In this document: piece by piece, positions 35,327 through 44,204 of the stretch
Layout of the letters: each line of letters starts with the position of its first letter
Numbering within the stretch: position 1 is the stretch's first letter
DNA from: Acidimicrobiia bacterium
Lineage (GTDB): Bacteria; Actinomycetota; Acidimicrobiia; Spongiisociales; ZC4RG35
DNA: 64,000 bases
Reading direction: 5' to 3'
Assembly (NCBI GenBank): GCA_028285585.1
Contig: JANQOU010000006.1
Location: forward strand, 124,001-188,000
Notes under the pieces: model-generated
What the model saw: only the letters and a program-made list of their open reading frames with translations
Databases searched by the model: none
Told to the model about the DNA's origin: nothing
Made by a program: the position numbers and the translations under genes

Positions 35327-36084
35327 AAGTCAACCTCCAGGTGTGGCGTCAAGAAGGCCCCGAGGCAGCCGGTGCCTTCAAGACGTACGAGGTGGACAAG
35401 ATCTCCGAGGAGATGTCGTTCCTGGAGATGCTCGACATTCTCAACGAGCAACTTGTCAACAAAGGCGAGGAGCCGATCGCCTTCGACCATGACTGCCGTG
35501 AGGGCATTTGCGGCACCTGCGGTGTGATGATCAACGGCCAGCCTCACGGCCCACAGTTGGGCACGGCCACCTGTCAGCTCCACATGAGGAAGTTCGACGA
35601 CGGCGCAACCCTGGTCGTGGAACCGTGGAGAGCCACCGGGTTCCCATTGGTGCGCGACCTGATCGTGGATCGCTCGGCATTCGACAGGATCATCGAGGGC
35701 GGCGGCTACATCTCGGTCGACACCGGATCGGCCCCCGACGCCAACCTCACCCCGATCCCGAAGATGGTGGCCGACACCGCCTTCGACGCAGCGGCCTGCA
35801 TCGGGTGCGGTGCCTGTGTCGCCGCTTGCCCCAACGGGGCGGCCAACCTCTTCACGGCAGCGAAGATCAGCCACCTCAACCTCCTCCCCCAAGGCCAGGC
35901 GGAGCGATGGTCGAGGACCGAGAACATGGTTGAGATCATGGAGGAGTACTTCGGGTCGTGCACCAACCACGGTGAGTGCGAGAAGGCGTGCCCGAAGAGC
36001 ATCTCGATCGACTTCATCGCGATGATGAACTCCGACTATGTGAAGGCGAAGTTTAAGAACCGGAGGCTCGTCGCGCAGAGTTGA
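35323..36084 (+). CDS. sdhB: Succinate dehydrogenase iron-sulfur subunit
   Basis: A 253-residue iron-sulfur protein. The [2Fe-2S] cluster cysteines are Cys58, Cys63, Cys66 and Cys84 ([11 protein letters not shown]). The [4Fe-4S] motif is [12 protein letters not shown], and the third cluster uses [13 protein letters not shown]. It carries electrons from SdhA to the cytochrome b. GTG start in a GTGA overlap with sdhA. The 117 bases after it are AT-rich and probably hold the promoter of the next operon. Confidence 0.93.
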
Positions 36085-36201
36085 AATGGGCCTGCCGAAG
36101 AGTCAAAACCCGCTGATATCTGGCATTTTCTGTTTACTACCCGGATTCGCCCTGTAATTTGTCCTTAATCGCGGCGCTGGGGGCGACGACATGGAACAAG
36201 C

Positions 36202-36822
36202 GTGCGTAAAAGGTCACTAACTAAGTCGAACCGGCGATCGGAACATCCATCCTCCCGCGCGGAGAGTGGCGCGACTCTGGTCGAGGCCGCCTTCGTCCTC
36301 CCCATCATCCTCCTCCTCATGATCGGAACGGTCGAGATAGGCCTCGCCTTCAAGGGCTACCTGACAGCGGGAGCCCTCTCCCGCGAGGGAGCGCGGATCG
36401 CCGCCCTCGCCGGCGACGACGCCGAAGCCGACTGCGCCATCCTCCGAGGGATCGGCGAGCTGGCCACCACATCCGACCTCGCCAAGGTCGACGAGATCGT
36501 CATCTTCCAGGCCAGCCCTGGCACTGGCACATCCACAGGCACCCAGAACGTGGCGAAGTACGTCGGCGGTGACCCCTCGGACTGCGAATATCAGAGCCCT
36601 GACGGCTCCGAGAGTTGGCAGATATCGCCTAAGGGATACGACCCAACAGGCCGAAACACAATCGTAGGAAATGATGCATCCGACCCCGACCTGGAGTTGG
36701 TAGGTGTTCAAGTGAAGTGGACCCACAACTGGCTCACCGGGCTGCCACCTTTCAGTGGGAGCTTCCTCATCGATGAGCAGACCATCACCAGAGTCGAGCC
36801 TGAAGCCTTCGACCAATCCTGA
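36202..36822 (+). CDS. TadE-type pseudopilin
   Basis: A 206-residue protein with a 24-residue basic leader, then SGATLVEAAFVLPIILLLMI, the TadE helix with Glu at position 5 after the cleavage Gly. The extracellular part of about 150 residues has two cysteines (ADCAILRG, SDCEYQSP) that probably pair, and ends near WTHNWLTGLPPFSG. It is the first of three coupled pilus-type genes separated by 7 kb from the main Tad operon. GTG start. Confidence 0.8.
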   Translation: MRKRSLTKSNRRSEHPSSRAESGATLVEAAFVLPIILLLMIGTVEIGLAFKGYLTAGALSREGARIAALAGDDAEADCAILRGIGELATTSDLAKVDEIVIFQASPGTGTSTGTQNVAKYVGGDPSDCEYQSPDGSESWQISPKGYDPTGRNTIVGNDASDPDLELVGVQVKWTHNWLTGLPPFSGSFLIDEQTITRVEPEAFDQS

Positions 36823-36823
36823 T

Positions 36824-38344
36824 ATGAGCCTCAGAAAAGCGCTGAGACAAAAAGCCAGAGAAGACAAGGGAGCGGCACTCCCCTTCATCGCCGCCACCCT
36901 CGTGCTCCTCCTCGCCATGGGCGCCTTCGCCACCGACCTCGGATGGATCTACCTGAACGGCTCCCAGATCCAGCGTGGCGCCGACGCCGCTGCCCTGGCG
37001 GGAGTGGTCTATCTCCCCGGAGACTTGAACGGGGTGGACACCTTCACTGTCAACGGTGCCCAGGCAAACGGCTATTCGGTGGGCACCGTCAACGGCTCGC
37101 CGACAGGCAGTGGAGGCCCGGACAATCTGGCTTGGGCTGCAAAAGACGACAACAAGCTCGAAGTGACCCTGACCTCCGTGATCGACACCTTCTTCCTGAA
37201 GGTGCTGGGGTTCGACAAGATCACCATCAGCCGAACCGGCACCGCCGAGTACGTGAAGCCGGTGCCAGTCGGAAACCCGGACAACAGCTTCGGCGACGGC
37301 TCGGACAACTTCTGGGCGGCGATCAACGGGCGCTGGACCGCTCACATGCACGGCGACCCGTACCAGACGTACTGTGACTGGGCCGACGATCTGAGCGACA
37401 GCGACTGCGTCGACTCGCACAGCCCTCCAACAGGGGCATTTGCCGGCCAGACTGTGGCCAACGGCGACCTCGACTCCGACGGAAGCGCCCTCAACCCCCA
37501 GTACCGCGGTGACGGCTACTACTACGGGGTAGAAGTCGACAGCTCCACCACCCAGTTCACGGTTCGCTTGTTCGATCCAGAATTCCGGACCGGGTCCACA
37601 ACCGGCGACACCGACACCCTCACCTTCAGCCCCAATGGGTTCTTCGGCACCATCGGGCCGAACACCCGTTACCGCCTGTACGCGCCTGACGCGACACCAC
37701 TCGACCCGACCGACAACAGCACCCTGGTGTGCGACCGGACCTATACCCGCGGCTCGCCCAACTACAACTGGACCGACCTCTGCACTGTCAGCTCGGTCAC
37801 AGCCGGCATCTACGTGCTCCGGGTCTCGGTTGCCGACGGCAGCGGATCGAATCAGTACGGCATCGAGGTCAATGGCTCCGGAGGAGCGACTCCAAACGTC
37901 TTCGGGATCAACGAGATCTCGATCTTCACCAATCAGAACAACACCAACGCAACTCTCTATCTCGCCGAGGTCGACGAGAACCATGCCGGGAAGACGCTCG
38001 AAGTGAGCTTCTACGACGCCGGCGAAGACGACGGGCCAGCCTCGTACACGGTCAAGATGCCCAACGGCTCCACTGCCAACTGCTCTTGGGCAGCCGAAGG
38101 AGGCGCGTCGGGAAGCGGTGCGTGCACCATCAACACAACCGTGAACAGCGGTGGCTGGCAGCCCCGTTTCAATGCTCAGTGGCTGACGGTCGAGATCGAC
38201 ATCCCGGGTGACTACACCTGTGACACCGCCATCGCCCTCGACTGCTGGTGGTACGTCGACATCGTCAACACCACCCCGCATGACAGGACCACCTGGACGG
38301 CTCGGATCACCGGCAACCCGGTGCACCTCGTCCCCAACGAATGA
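36824..38344 (+). CDS. Large TadG-like protein with extracellular beta domains
   Basis: A 506-residue protein. The N terminus has DKGAALPFIAATLVLLLAMG, one membrane helix, then DLGWIYLNGSQIQRGADAAALAG, the TadG (Tad_N) segment. The remaining ~400 residues are strand-rich and polar, with at least two pre-peptidase-like beta domains (GIYVLRVSVADGSGSNQYGIE, NNTNATLYLAEVDENHAGKT, each in part) and several cysteine pairs. This is much larger than the other pseudopilins and could be an adhesin on the pilus or cell surface. It starts 1 base after the preceding stop and overlaps the next gene (ATGA). Confidence 0.72.
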   Translation: MSLRKALRQKAREDKGAALPFIAATLVLLLAMGAFATDLGWIYLNGSQIQRGADAAALAGVVYLPGDLNGVDTFTVNGAQANGYSVGTVNGSPTGSGGPDNLAWAAKDDNKLEVTLTSVIDTFFLKVLGFDKITISRTGTAEYVKPVPVGNPDNSFGDGSDNFWAAINGRWTAHMHGDPYQTYCDWADDLSDSDCVDSHSPPTGAFAGQTVANGDLDSDGSALNPQYRGDGYYYGVEVDSSTTQFTVRLFDPEFRTGSTTGDTDTLTFSPNGFFGTIGPNTRYRLYAPDATPLDPTDNSTLVCDRTYTRGSPNYNWTDLCTVSSVTAGIYVLRVSVADGSGSNQYGIEVNGSGGATPNVFGINEISIFTNQNNTNATLYLAEVDENHAGKTLEVSFYDAGEDDGPASYTVKMPNGSTANCSWAAEGGASGSGACTINTTVNSGGWQPRFNAQWLTVEIDIPGDYTCDTAIALDCWWYVDIVNTTPHDRTTWTARITGNPVHLVPNE

Positions 38345-38910
38345 GACGTCTGCTCAGACGCGACGATCGGGGTGTGAGCATGGTCGAGTTCGCACTCGTC
38401 TTCGTGCTGCTGCTGATGGTCGCAATCGGAGCCTTCGAGTACGGGATGGTGTTCAGGGACTCGCTGACCGTGTCCACCGCATCTCGCGAAGCCGGCAGGG
38501 TGGCCGCTTCCACGGCAAACCACGGTGACGCCGACTGTGTCATCCTCGAAGCAGCAGCCGGAGCGCTCCAGTCACTACAGACCGGCCTCATCGACGAAGT
38601 GCACATCTACAAGTCCGACGAGAACGGGGCGATACCTGCCAACAGCGCTACGACAATGCGTCGCTACTCCCCCTTCCAGCCGGGCGACCCCGGCCTGACC
38701 GCGTGTGCAAGCGGAGCGCAGTGGAGCGCCAAGCACCTGGGGTCGGGTTGGGATCCCGAAGACCGGGTCAACACCGAAGGCTCTGCGGACTGGATTGGTG
38801 TCCGAGTGCAGTACAAGCACGAGTGGATAACCGACTTCTTGTGGTGGACCGGCACCATGGACCTCGCCGACGAGGCAGTCTTCCGGATCGAACCGCCGGG
38901 CCCCTCCTAG
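38341..38910 (+). CDS. TadE-type pseudopilin
   Basis: A 189-residue protein with a basic leader MRRLLRRDDRG, then VSMVEFALVFVLLLMVAIG, an unmistakable TadE helix with Glu at position 5. The extracellular part has DADCVILEAAAGALQ, LTACASGAQWS and an ending around WITDFLWWTG that mirrors the first gene of this set, so the two are paralogues. It overlaps the large TadG-like gene by ATGA. Confidence 0.82.
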   Translation: MRRLLRRDDRGVSMVEFALVFVLLLMVAIGAFEYGMVFRDSLTVSTASREAGRVAASTANHGDADCVILEAAAGALQSLQTGLIDEVHIYKSDENGAIPANSATTMRRYSPFQPGDPGLTACASGAQWSAKHLGSGWDPEDRVNTEGSADWIGVRVQYKHEWITDFLWWTGTMDLADEAVFRIEPPGPS

Positions 38911-38932
38911 ACGCGCTCTAACCTCGACGCGG

Positions 38933-39784
38933 ATGCCCTATCCCGACTACATGCCGGCTTTGGTGACCCCGTTCACGAAGACCGGTGCCATCGACTTGAG
39001 ATCCCACACCCACAACATGAGGGCTCTGGCATCCAAAGGCATCGAGGGGTTCGTCATCGGAGGATCCAACGGCGAGGGACCGTTTCTCGAGCCCGGCGAC
39101 CGGGCCAAGCTGGTCAAGGCCGGTCGCCGTCGCAAAACGCATCTGATGGTCGGCATCGCCGCCGAGTCGACACGGATGGCACTGGCTCAGGTGACGGAGG
39201 CCACCGACGCCGGAGCGGACAGCCTGCTCGTCCTCACCCCGACAACACTGTCACGCGGCAAGGACCAGGTGATCACCAACTTCTACCGAACTATCGCCGA
39301 CCGGTCCAAGACGCCGGTCTTTCTCTACTCCGTGCCTGCCATTACTGCTTACTCACTCCCCATCGAGTTGATCTCGAAGCTCGCTCGCCACCAGAACATC
39401 GTCGGCATCAAAGACTCCAGCGGCGACGTCGTTCGGCTTCAGTCGATCATCGACGCCACCCCTAGTGACTTCATCGTCTACTCCGGGTCGTCACGCGCCT
39501 TGACCGCCGCCATGGCGGTGGGGTGTCACGGAGCCATCACCGGCAGCGGCAACTACGCCCCCGAGCTGGTCCTGACCACGCTGAGGACGGCGAAAGAAGA
39601 CTCCACAGGAGCGCGACGCCATCAGAAGAGGCTCAGCACGCTGAGCGCCAGTGTCGAAGCTCATGGCTTGCCCGGTGTGAAAGCGGCCGCCAAGGCCGCA
39701 GGTCTCGAGCCCGGCTACCCCCGAGAGCCGCTCACCCGGCTGCCACGTGGTGTCGAGACATCCATCGCCAAGCTGATTAGTTGA
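38933..39784 (+). CDS. Dihydrodipicolinate synthase family lyase/aldolase
   Basis: A 283-residue TIM-barrel enzyme of the DapA superfamily. The Schiff-base lysine is in NIVGIKDSSGD and the catalytic tyrosine in VFLYSVPA. The substrate loop reads GGSNGEG rather than the GTTGE of true DapA, which argues against lysine synthesis and for a 4-hydroxy-2-oxoglutarate aldolase-like or sugar-acid lyase. Substrate unknown. It stands alone, 22 bases after the pseudopilin set. Confidence 0.78.
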   Translation: MPYPDYMPALVTPFTKTGAIDLRSHTHNMRALASKGIEGFVIGGSNGEGPFLEPGDRAKLVKAGRRRKTHLMVGIAAESTRMALAQVTEATDAGADSLLVLTPTTLSRGKDQVITNFYRTIADRSKTPVFLYSVPAITAYSLPIELISKLARHQNIVGIKDSSGDVVRLQSIIDATPSDFIVYSGSSRALTAAMAVGCHGAITGSGNYAPELVLTTLRTAKEDSTGARRHQKRLSTLSASVEAHGLPGVKAAAKAAGLEPGYPREPLTRLPRGVETSIAKLIS

Positions 39785-39845
39785 ATATTCGCTCAAAGTT
39801 GGGCTGCTAACTACGCTTTGCCTTCAGACATCACAAGGAGAACAT

Positions 39846-40229
39846 GTGTCCAAGTTTCTGAGTGAGGAGTGGGCGACAGAGGTCACCACCGCTCTCAACA
39901 ACCACGAAGGCTTCAAGAACGCCATCGGCGCAGCCGATCTCGGAATCCAGTTCGAGACTGAAGATGGCCCCGACGGCTCGGTCAATTACTACCTTTCCGC
40001 AGCCGGTGGAAACGCAAGCATGGCTCTCGGCGACCTCGAAGGTGCCGACGTGACGGTGAAACAGTCGTACGAGACAGCCTCGGCCATCTCCAAAGGAGAG
40101 CTGAACACCCAGACCGCGTTCATGACGGGCAAGCTCAAAGTCTCGGGCAATCTCGCCAAGCTGATGATGCACCAGTCCGCAATTCAGCAATGGGGAGCAG
40201 CAGTCGGATCGCTCGACGTCGAGTACTAA
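39846..40229 (+). CDS. SCP2 sterol-binding domain protein
   Basis: A 127-residue single-domain SCP2 protein: a hydrophobic tunnel fold that binds sterols or acyl lipids. VNYYLSAAGGNASMALG, DVTVKQSYETASAISKGEL and AFMTGKLKVSGNLAKLM are the family core. GTG start with AGGAG seven bases upstream. Followed by a hairpin (40239-40256). The ligand is not known; actinobacterial members often accompany steroid or lipid metabolism, but no such genes adjoin. Confidence 0.85.
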   Translation: MSKFLSEEWATEVTTALNNHEGFKNAIGAADLGIQFETEDGPDGSVNYYLSAAGGNASMALGDLEGADVTVKQSYETASAISKGELNTQTAFMTGKLKVSGNLAKLMMHQSAIQQWGAAVGSLDVEY

Positions 40230-40238
40230 CAGTTCAAC

Positions 40239-40256
40239 GCCCGGGACAATCCGGGC
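40239..40256 (+). terminator. Hairpin after the SCP2 gene
   Basis: GCCCGG pairs with CCGGGC around a GACAAT loop, starting 10 bases past the SCP2 stop. No T-run follows, so termination is only plausible. Confidence 0.4.
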
Positions 40257-40337
40257 CCAATTCCCAGAAACCTGTCGATCCCAGTCCGGTAGCTTCGTCA
40301 TAGACGTGAAAGGCTCCTCTACGAGAAGGGAATCCGG

Positions 40338-40715
40338 ATGCCTAAGTACGCAGCACTCATATATGGGTCAGCCGACGACGAGACCAGGGAGTTTCCGCCC
40401 GAAGCTCAACAGCAGGTGATGACGGAGTACATGGAGTTCGGCCAGAACAACGCCGAGCACCTCGGGGGTGGCGAAGCTCTCTACCCCACCGCAACAGCCA
40501 CAACCATCACGTTGGCCGAGAAAGGCGGCACACCCACGTTCACCGACGGGCCGTTCGCCGAGACCAAAGAGGTCTTGGGTGGCTTCTACATCATCAACGC
40601 CGACGACCTGGACGGTGCCTTGGCCGTCGCCCAGCAGATACCGGGCGCCTGGTACGGGAAGATCGAGGTGCGGCCGGTCATGGAGTTCGACGACCAGGGG
40701 AACGTCGTCAGCTGA
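40338..40715 (+). CDS. YCII-family protein (DGPF domain)
   Basis: A 125-residue protein starting MPKYAALIYGS, with TDGPFAETKEVLGGFYII, the signature of YCII/PhnB-related DGPF proteins often found near ECF sigma factors. Some YCII relatives have peroxidase or hydrolase activity, but this subfamily lacks a settled function. A GAAGGG ribosome site precedes the ATG. No sigma factor gene is adjacent. Converges on mdh across a terminator hairpin. Confidence 0.8.
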   Translation: MPKYAALIYGSADDETREFPPEAQQQVMTEYMEFGQNNAEHLGGGEALYPTATATTITLAEKGGTPTFTDGPFAETKEVLGGFYIINADDLDGALAVAQQIPGAWYGKIEVRPVMEFDDQGNVVS

Positions 40716-40725
40716 ACGGGTCTCC

Positions 40726-40746
40726 GGGGGCTCTAACAGGGCCCCC
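40726..40746. terminator. Hairpin between convergent YCII and mdh genes
   Basis: GGGGGC (40726-40731) pairs with GCCCCC (40741-40746) around a 9-base loop, in the 41-base gap between two convergent genes. It can act in both directions. No strong U-run on either side. Confidence 0.5.
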
Positions 40747-40756
40747 AACCCACCAC

Positions 40757-41743
40757 TCAAATGAGCCCGAGCTCCCGGACGGCGTCCCGTTCCGCCTCCA
40801 ACTCGGCGACACTGGCGTCGATCTTCGAGCGCGAGTAGTCATCGATCTCGAGCCCGCGAACTATCTGCCACTGCCCATCGCGGACCACACACGGGAACGA
40901 AGAGATCAACCCCTCCGGGACACCGTACGAGCCGTCGGACGGCACCCCCATCGACACCCAGTCGCCCTCGGGCGTGCCCTGAGACCAGTCACGCATGTGA
41001 TCTACCGCTGCGTTGGCTGCTGAAGCCGCCGAGGAAGCACCGCGCGCTTCGATCACCGCTGCGCCTCGCTTGGCCACAGTGGGTATGAAGTCGCCATCGA
41101 CCCAATCGTGGTCATCGACCAGCTCATAGGCGGGTTGGCCGCCGACCTCACAGTGGAACAGATCCGGGTACTGCGTTGTGGAGTGATTCCCCCAGATGGT
41201 CATTCTCTTGATCTCAGACACCGGGCGCCCGGTCTTGGAAGCGAGCTGAGACATCGCCCGGTTGTGATCGAGACGGGTCATCGCCGTGAAGTTCGACGGG
41301 CTCATCCCGTCGGCGTTGCTCATCGCAATCAGGGCGTTTGTGTTGGCCGGGTTGCCAACGACCAGCACCCTCGCATCGGGACTTGCCGCCGCGGCGAGGG
41401 CCTTCCCCTGTGTGGTGAAAATCGCACCATTGGCCGACAAGAGGTCAGCCCGTTCCATTCCCTGCTTTCTCGGCATTGCTCCAACGAGGAGCGCGAAGTC
41501 GGCATCCCCGAACGCCACCTCGGCGTCATCGGTCTTGACGATGTCTTCGAGCAGGGGAAAGGCGCAGTCCTCCAACTCCATGGCCACGCCTTCCAAGGCG
41601 GGCAAAGCGGGGGTGATCTCGAGCATCTGGAGGATCACCGGCTGGTTGGGGCCGAGCATCCCGCCGGAGGCGATGCGGAACAAGAGGCTGTAACCGATCT
41701 GGCCGGCGGCGCCGGTTACAGCTACACGAACAGGGTGATTCAT
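40757..41743 (-). CDS. mdh: Malate dehydrogenase
   Basis: A 328-residue NAD-dependent malate dehydrogenase of the cytosolic/actinobacterial type. The nucleotide loop [19 protein letters not shown] starts at residue 9. The substrate arginines lie in [16 protein letters not shown] and in MTRLDHNRA. The catalytic His is in [12 protein letters not shown]. It interconverts malate and oxaloacetate in the TCA cycle. It lies downstream of nadABC on the same strand, separated by 111 bases that hold twin palindromes. Confidence 0.93.
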   Translation of the reverse strand: MNHPVRVAVTGAAGQIGYSLLFRIASGGMLGPNQPVILQMLEITPALPALEGVAMELEDCAFPLLEDIVKTDDAEVAFGDADFALLVGAMPRKQGMERADLLSANGAIFTTQGKALAAAASPDARVLVVGNPANTNALIAMSNADGMSPSNFTAMTRLDHNRAMSQLASKTGRPVSEIKRMTIWGNHSTTQYPDLFHCEVGGQPAYELVDDHDWVDGDFIPTVAKRGAAVIEARGASSAASAANAAVDHMRDWSQGTPEGDWVSMGVPSDGSYGVPEGLISSFPCVVRDGQWQIVRGLEIDDYSRSKIDASVAELEAERDAVRELGLI

Positions 41744-41777
41744 GTGTTCGAGGCTAACTGTGTCCCGCGTGCACCGA

Positions 41778-41845
41778 GTCGCGCTGACCGCGACGCCTTG
41801 CTATAGCAACGCGTGTCGCTCAGCGCGACGGGTTGCTATAGCAAC
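41778..41845. promoter_or_regulatory. Twin TTGCTATAGCAA palindromes and inverted repeat between nadC and mdh
   Basis: TTGCTATAGCAA occurs at 41798-41809 and 41833-41844, 35 bases apart; the second extends to a perfect 14-base palindrome GTTGCTATAGCAAC. GTCGCGCTGA (41778-41787) is the exact reverse complement of TCAGCGCGAC (41820-41829) and encloses the first palindrome, so one strong nested hairpin can form. The region lies just upstream of the mdh start and downstream of nadC. It could be a pair of operators for mdh or the nad operon terminator. Confidence 0.55.
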
Positions 41846-41854
41846 GAGGGCCGG

Positions 41855-42685
41855 TCAGGGTGAGAAGTCGAGGCCGATGTCGAGCTGGGGAGCCGAATGG
41901 GTGATCCAGCCAACCGAGATGATGTCAACCCCCGTCTCGGCGATCTCCCGGACAGTTTCCAAGGTGACACCACCCGATGCCTCGGTCACGATCTCATCCC
42001 CGGCAAGCTCCACCGCTTGCCTCAGCGTGGCTACGTCCATGTTGTCGAGCAGGACACGGTCGGCATCGGTCCGCAGCACCGCTTCCAGCTGATCGAGGTC
42101 CTCCACCTCGACCTCCACCATCACATCCGGTCCGACCGCATGCCGTGCCTGGGCCACCGCCCGCTCGATGTCCCCCGCGGCAGCGATGTGATTGTCCTTG
42201 ATCATCACCGCGTCGAAGAGACCCATCCGGTGGTTGATGCCTCCGCCGGCACGCACAGCCTCCTTGTCCAACTCGCGCAGGCCGGGCATGGTTTTTCGAG
42301 TGTCGGATATGGACACACCCGTCCCTTCGACTTCGGCGACCAGCCGAGCTGTCTCGGTGGCAACACCGGACATCCGACCCATCAAGTTCAGGGCTGTGCG
42401 CTCTGCCGTGAGGATCGACCGCGCCGGGCCGGCCACCGTGGCGATGACGGTGCCGCTCTCCACCCGATCACGATCACCAACGAAGACCTCGAACCTCACG
42501 TCCGGGTCGACCAACTCGAAGACCCGCCTCGCCACCGAGACTCCGGCGACGACCCCGGCGGAGCGGGAAACGATGTCTCCAGAAGCCCGGGTCGCGGTCG
42601 GAATCACGGCTTGGGTGGTCACGTCGCCTGCTTCATCCAAGTCCTCCTCCAACGCCCGCCGGATGACCTCGTCGACTCGGCTCAT
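41855..42685 (-). CDS. nadC: Nicotinate-nucleotide diphosphorylase (quinolinate phosphoribosyltransferase)
   Basis: A 276-residue enzyme converting quinolinate and PRPP to nicotinate mononucleotide, the third step of de novo NAD synthesis. DTRKTMPGLRELDKEAVRAGG and HRMGLFDAVMIKDNHI are the family signatures, carrying the basic residues that bind quinolinate. EASGGVTLETVREIAETGVD closes the phosphate site. It overlaps nadB by 4 bases (ATGA) and is last in the nadABC operon. Confidence 0.93.
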   Translation of the reverse strand: MSRVDEVIRRALEEDLDEAGDVTTQAVIPTATRASGDIVSRSAGVVAGVSVARRVFELVDPDVRFEVFVGDRDRVESGTVIATVAGPARSILTAERTALNLMGRMSGVATETARLVAEVEGTGVSISDTRKTMPGLRELDKEAVRAGGGINHRMGLFDAVMIKDNHIAAAGDIERAVAQARHAVGPDVMVEVEVEDLDQLEAVLRTDADRVLLDNMDVATLRQAVELAGDEIVTEASGGVTLETVREIAETGVDIISVGWITHSAPQLDIGLDFSP

Positions 42686-44199
42686 GCGAACACGACAACC
42701 GTGTCGGCAGCACCCGGGTCGATGAGAGTGCGATGCTCCTGCATCGGATCAGGCTCCGGATAGTCGGCTCGGTAGTGGCCACCACGCGACTCCGATCGCC
42801 GCAAGGCGGCCATGACCATGAGCAGGGCCAGGTCTGACGCGTTCCGACCGCCGATGGTCCGGCTGAGAACAGAGCTAAGTTCGAGAATGGCGTTGCGCGC
42901 CGCCCATAGACCGTCGCCGGTGCGCACCACGCCCACCCGGTCCCACATCGTCTGCCGCAGGTCCTCCAAGGCAGGGCCCGGAGTGACCGGCAGATCCAGG
43001 GCTTCTTTGGGCACCGAGATCTCACCCTCGACCGTTCGTGCATGAGCCGCGACGCTGGCGGCGACTCTGGCTCCGAACACCAGCCCCTCCAGAAGAGAAT
43101 TGGAAGCGAGCCGGTTTGCGCCGTGCACACCCGTCGAGGCGCACTCACCGACGGCCCACAACCCCGGCACCGAGGTTCGGCCGCTGGTGTCGGCGTCGAT
43201 GCCGCCCATGTAGTAGTGCGCCGCCGGAGAGACCGGCAGCAGGTCGGACACCGGGTCGAGATCGACCGACAATGCATGGGCGGTCACGGTTGGGAACCTC
43301 TCATGGAAGTTGGGGATGGCCCGGGCGTCCAGATATGCCGCAGATCCGTGGTCGTATTGCCAGAAGATGGCCCGGGCGACGACATCGCGCGGTGCCAGCT
43401 CCGCCATGGAGTGGTATTGATCCATGAACCGGCGGCCGTGGGGATCGACCAGCATCGCTCCCTCGCCACGGAGAGCTTCGGTCAGAAGGGGCATCGGGTC
43501 TTTGCCTGCGTTCAACGCCGTGGGGTGGAACTGCACGAACTCGAGGTCGGCGAGACGCGCCCCCGCCCTTCCAGCGATCATGATCCCATCGCCAGTCACT
43601 CCGGTCGGGTTGGTGGTGCGGGCGAACATGCGGCCTGCGCCACCTGTCGCCATCACGACAGCAGGTGCCGTGTAGATGTGGCGGCGCTTCCCGTCGGCGG
43701 TGATGACACCGGCGACACCTTCGCTCGCTCGCGCCAGGTCGACCACCTTGGCTTCGATGATCTCGACGCTGTCCGACTCCGCCACCGCTTGGTTGAGAGC
43801 CCGCATCACCTCGGCACCAGTGGCGTCGCCATCGGCGTGAACCACGCGTCGTCGGTGATGCCCTCCCTCCTGGCCGAGCAGCAGCTCCCCCTCGTCGTTG
43901 CGATCGAACTCAGCTCCGATCTGGATCAGGCGGGCGATGGCTTCAGGACCGCCCGCCGTGAGAGCGCCAACGGCGTCGGCCGCAGCCAGCCCACCGGCCA
44001 CGGCCAATGTGTCAGCAGCATGCTCGAAGGGAGAATCATCGGAGGAGAGAGCGGCTGCGATCCCCCCTTGAGCCCACCAAGTCGAACCCATGTCCGGGGC
44101 TGTCACCACATAGGCGCGGGGAAGGCCGAGCGCCACCGACAAGCCGGCGACACCTGCGCCAACGACTATCGGCGCGTCGAGCCGTGTCAGATCGGCCAA
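42682..44199 (-). CDS. nadB: L-aspartate oxidase
   Basis: A 505-residue FAD enzyme related to succinate dehydrogenase flavoproteins. The FAD loop VGAGVAGLSVALGLP begins near residue 12. HGANRLASNSLLEGLVFGAR is the C-terminal FAD-contacting motif. It oxidises aspartate to iminoaspartate, which NadA condenses with dihydroxyacetone phosphate. Aerobes use oxygen as acceptor. It starts 5 bases after the nadA stop. Confidence 0.93.
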   Translation of the reverse strand: MADLTRLDAPIVVGAGVAGLSVALGLPRAYVVTAPDMGSTWWAQGGIAAALSSDDSPFEHAADTLAVAGGLAAADAVGALTAGGPEAIARLIQIGAEFDRNDEGELLLGQEGGHHRRRVVHADGDATGAEVMRALNQAVAESDSVEIIEAKVVDLARASEGVAGVITADGKRRHIYTAPAVVMATGGAGRMFARTTNPTGVTGDGIMIAGRAGARLADLEFVQFHPTALNAGKDPMPLLTEALRGEGAMLVDPHGRRFMDQYHSMAELAPRDVVARAIFWQYDHGSAAYLDARAIPNFHERFPTVTAHALSVDLDPVSDLLPVSPAAHYYMGGIDADTSGRTSVPGLWAVGECASTGVHGANRLASNSLLEGLVFGARVAASVAAHARTVEGEISVPKEALDLPVTPGPALEDLRQTMWDRVGVVRTGDGLWAARNAILELSSVLSRTIGGRNASDLALLMVMAALRRSESRGGHYRADYPEPDPMQEHRTLIDPGAADTVVVFA

Positions 44200-44204
44200 G
44201 GCGA

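Noticed and set aside
36785-38326. Minus-strand open frame of 513 codons opposite the TadG-like gene
   Set aside because: Valine/glycine-rich shadow of a real gene that has membrane and Tad motifs on the plus strand.
38933-39784. Annotation as dapA for lysine synthesis
   Set aside because: The substrate loop GSNGE departs from GTTGE, and no lysine-pathway genes adjoin.
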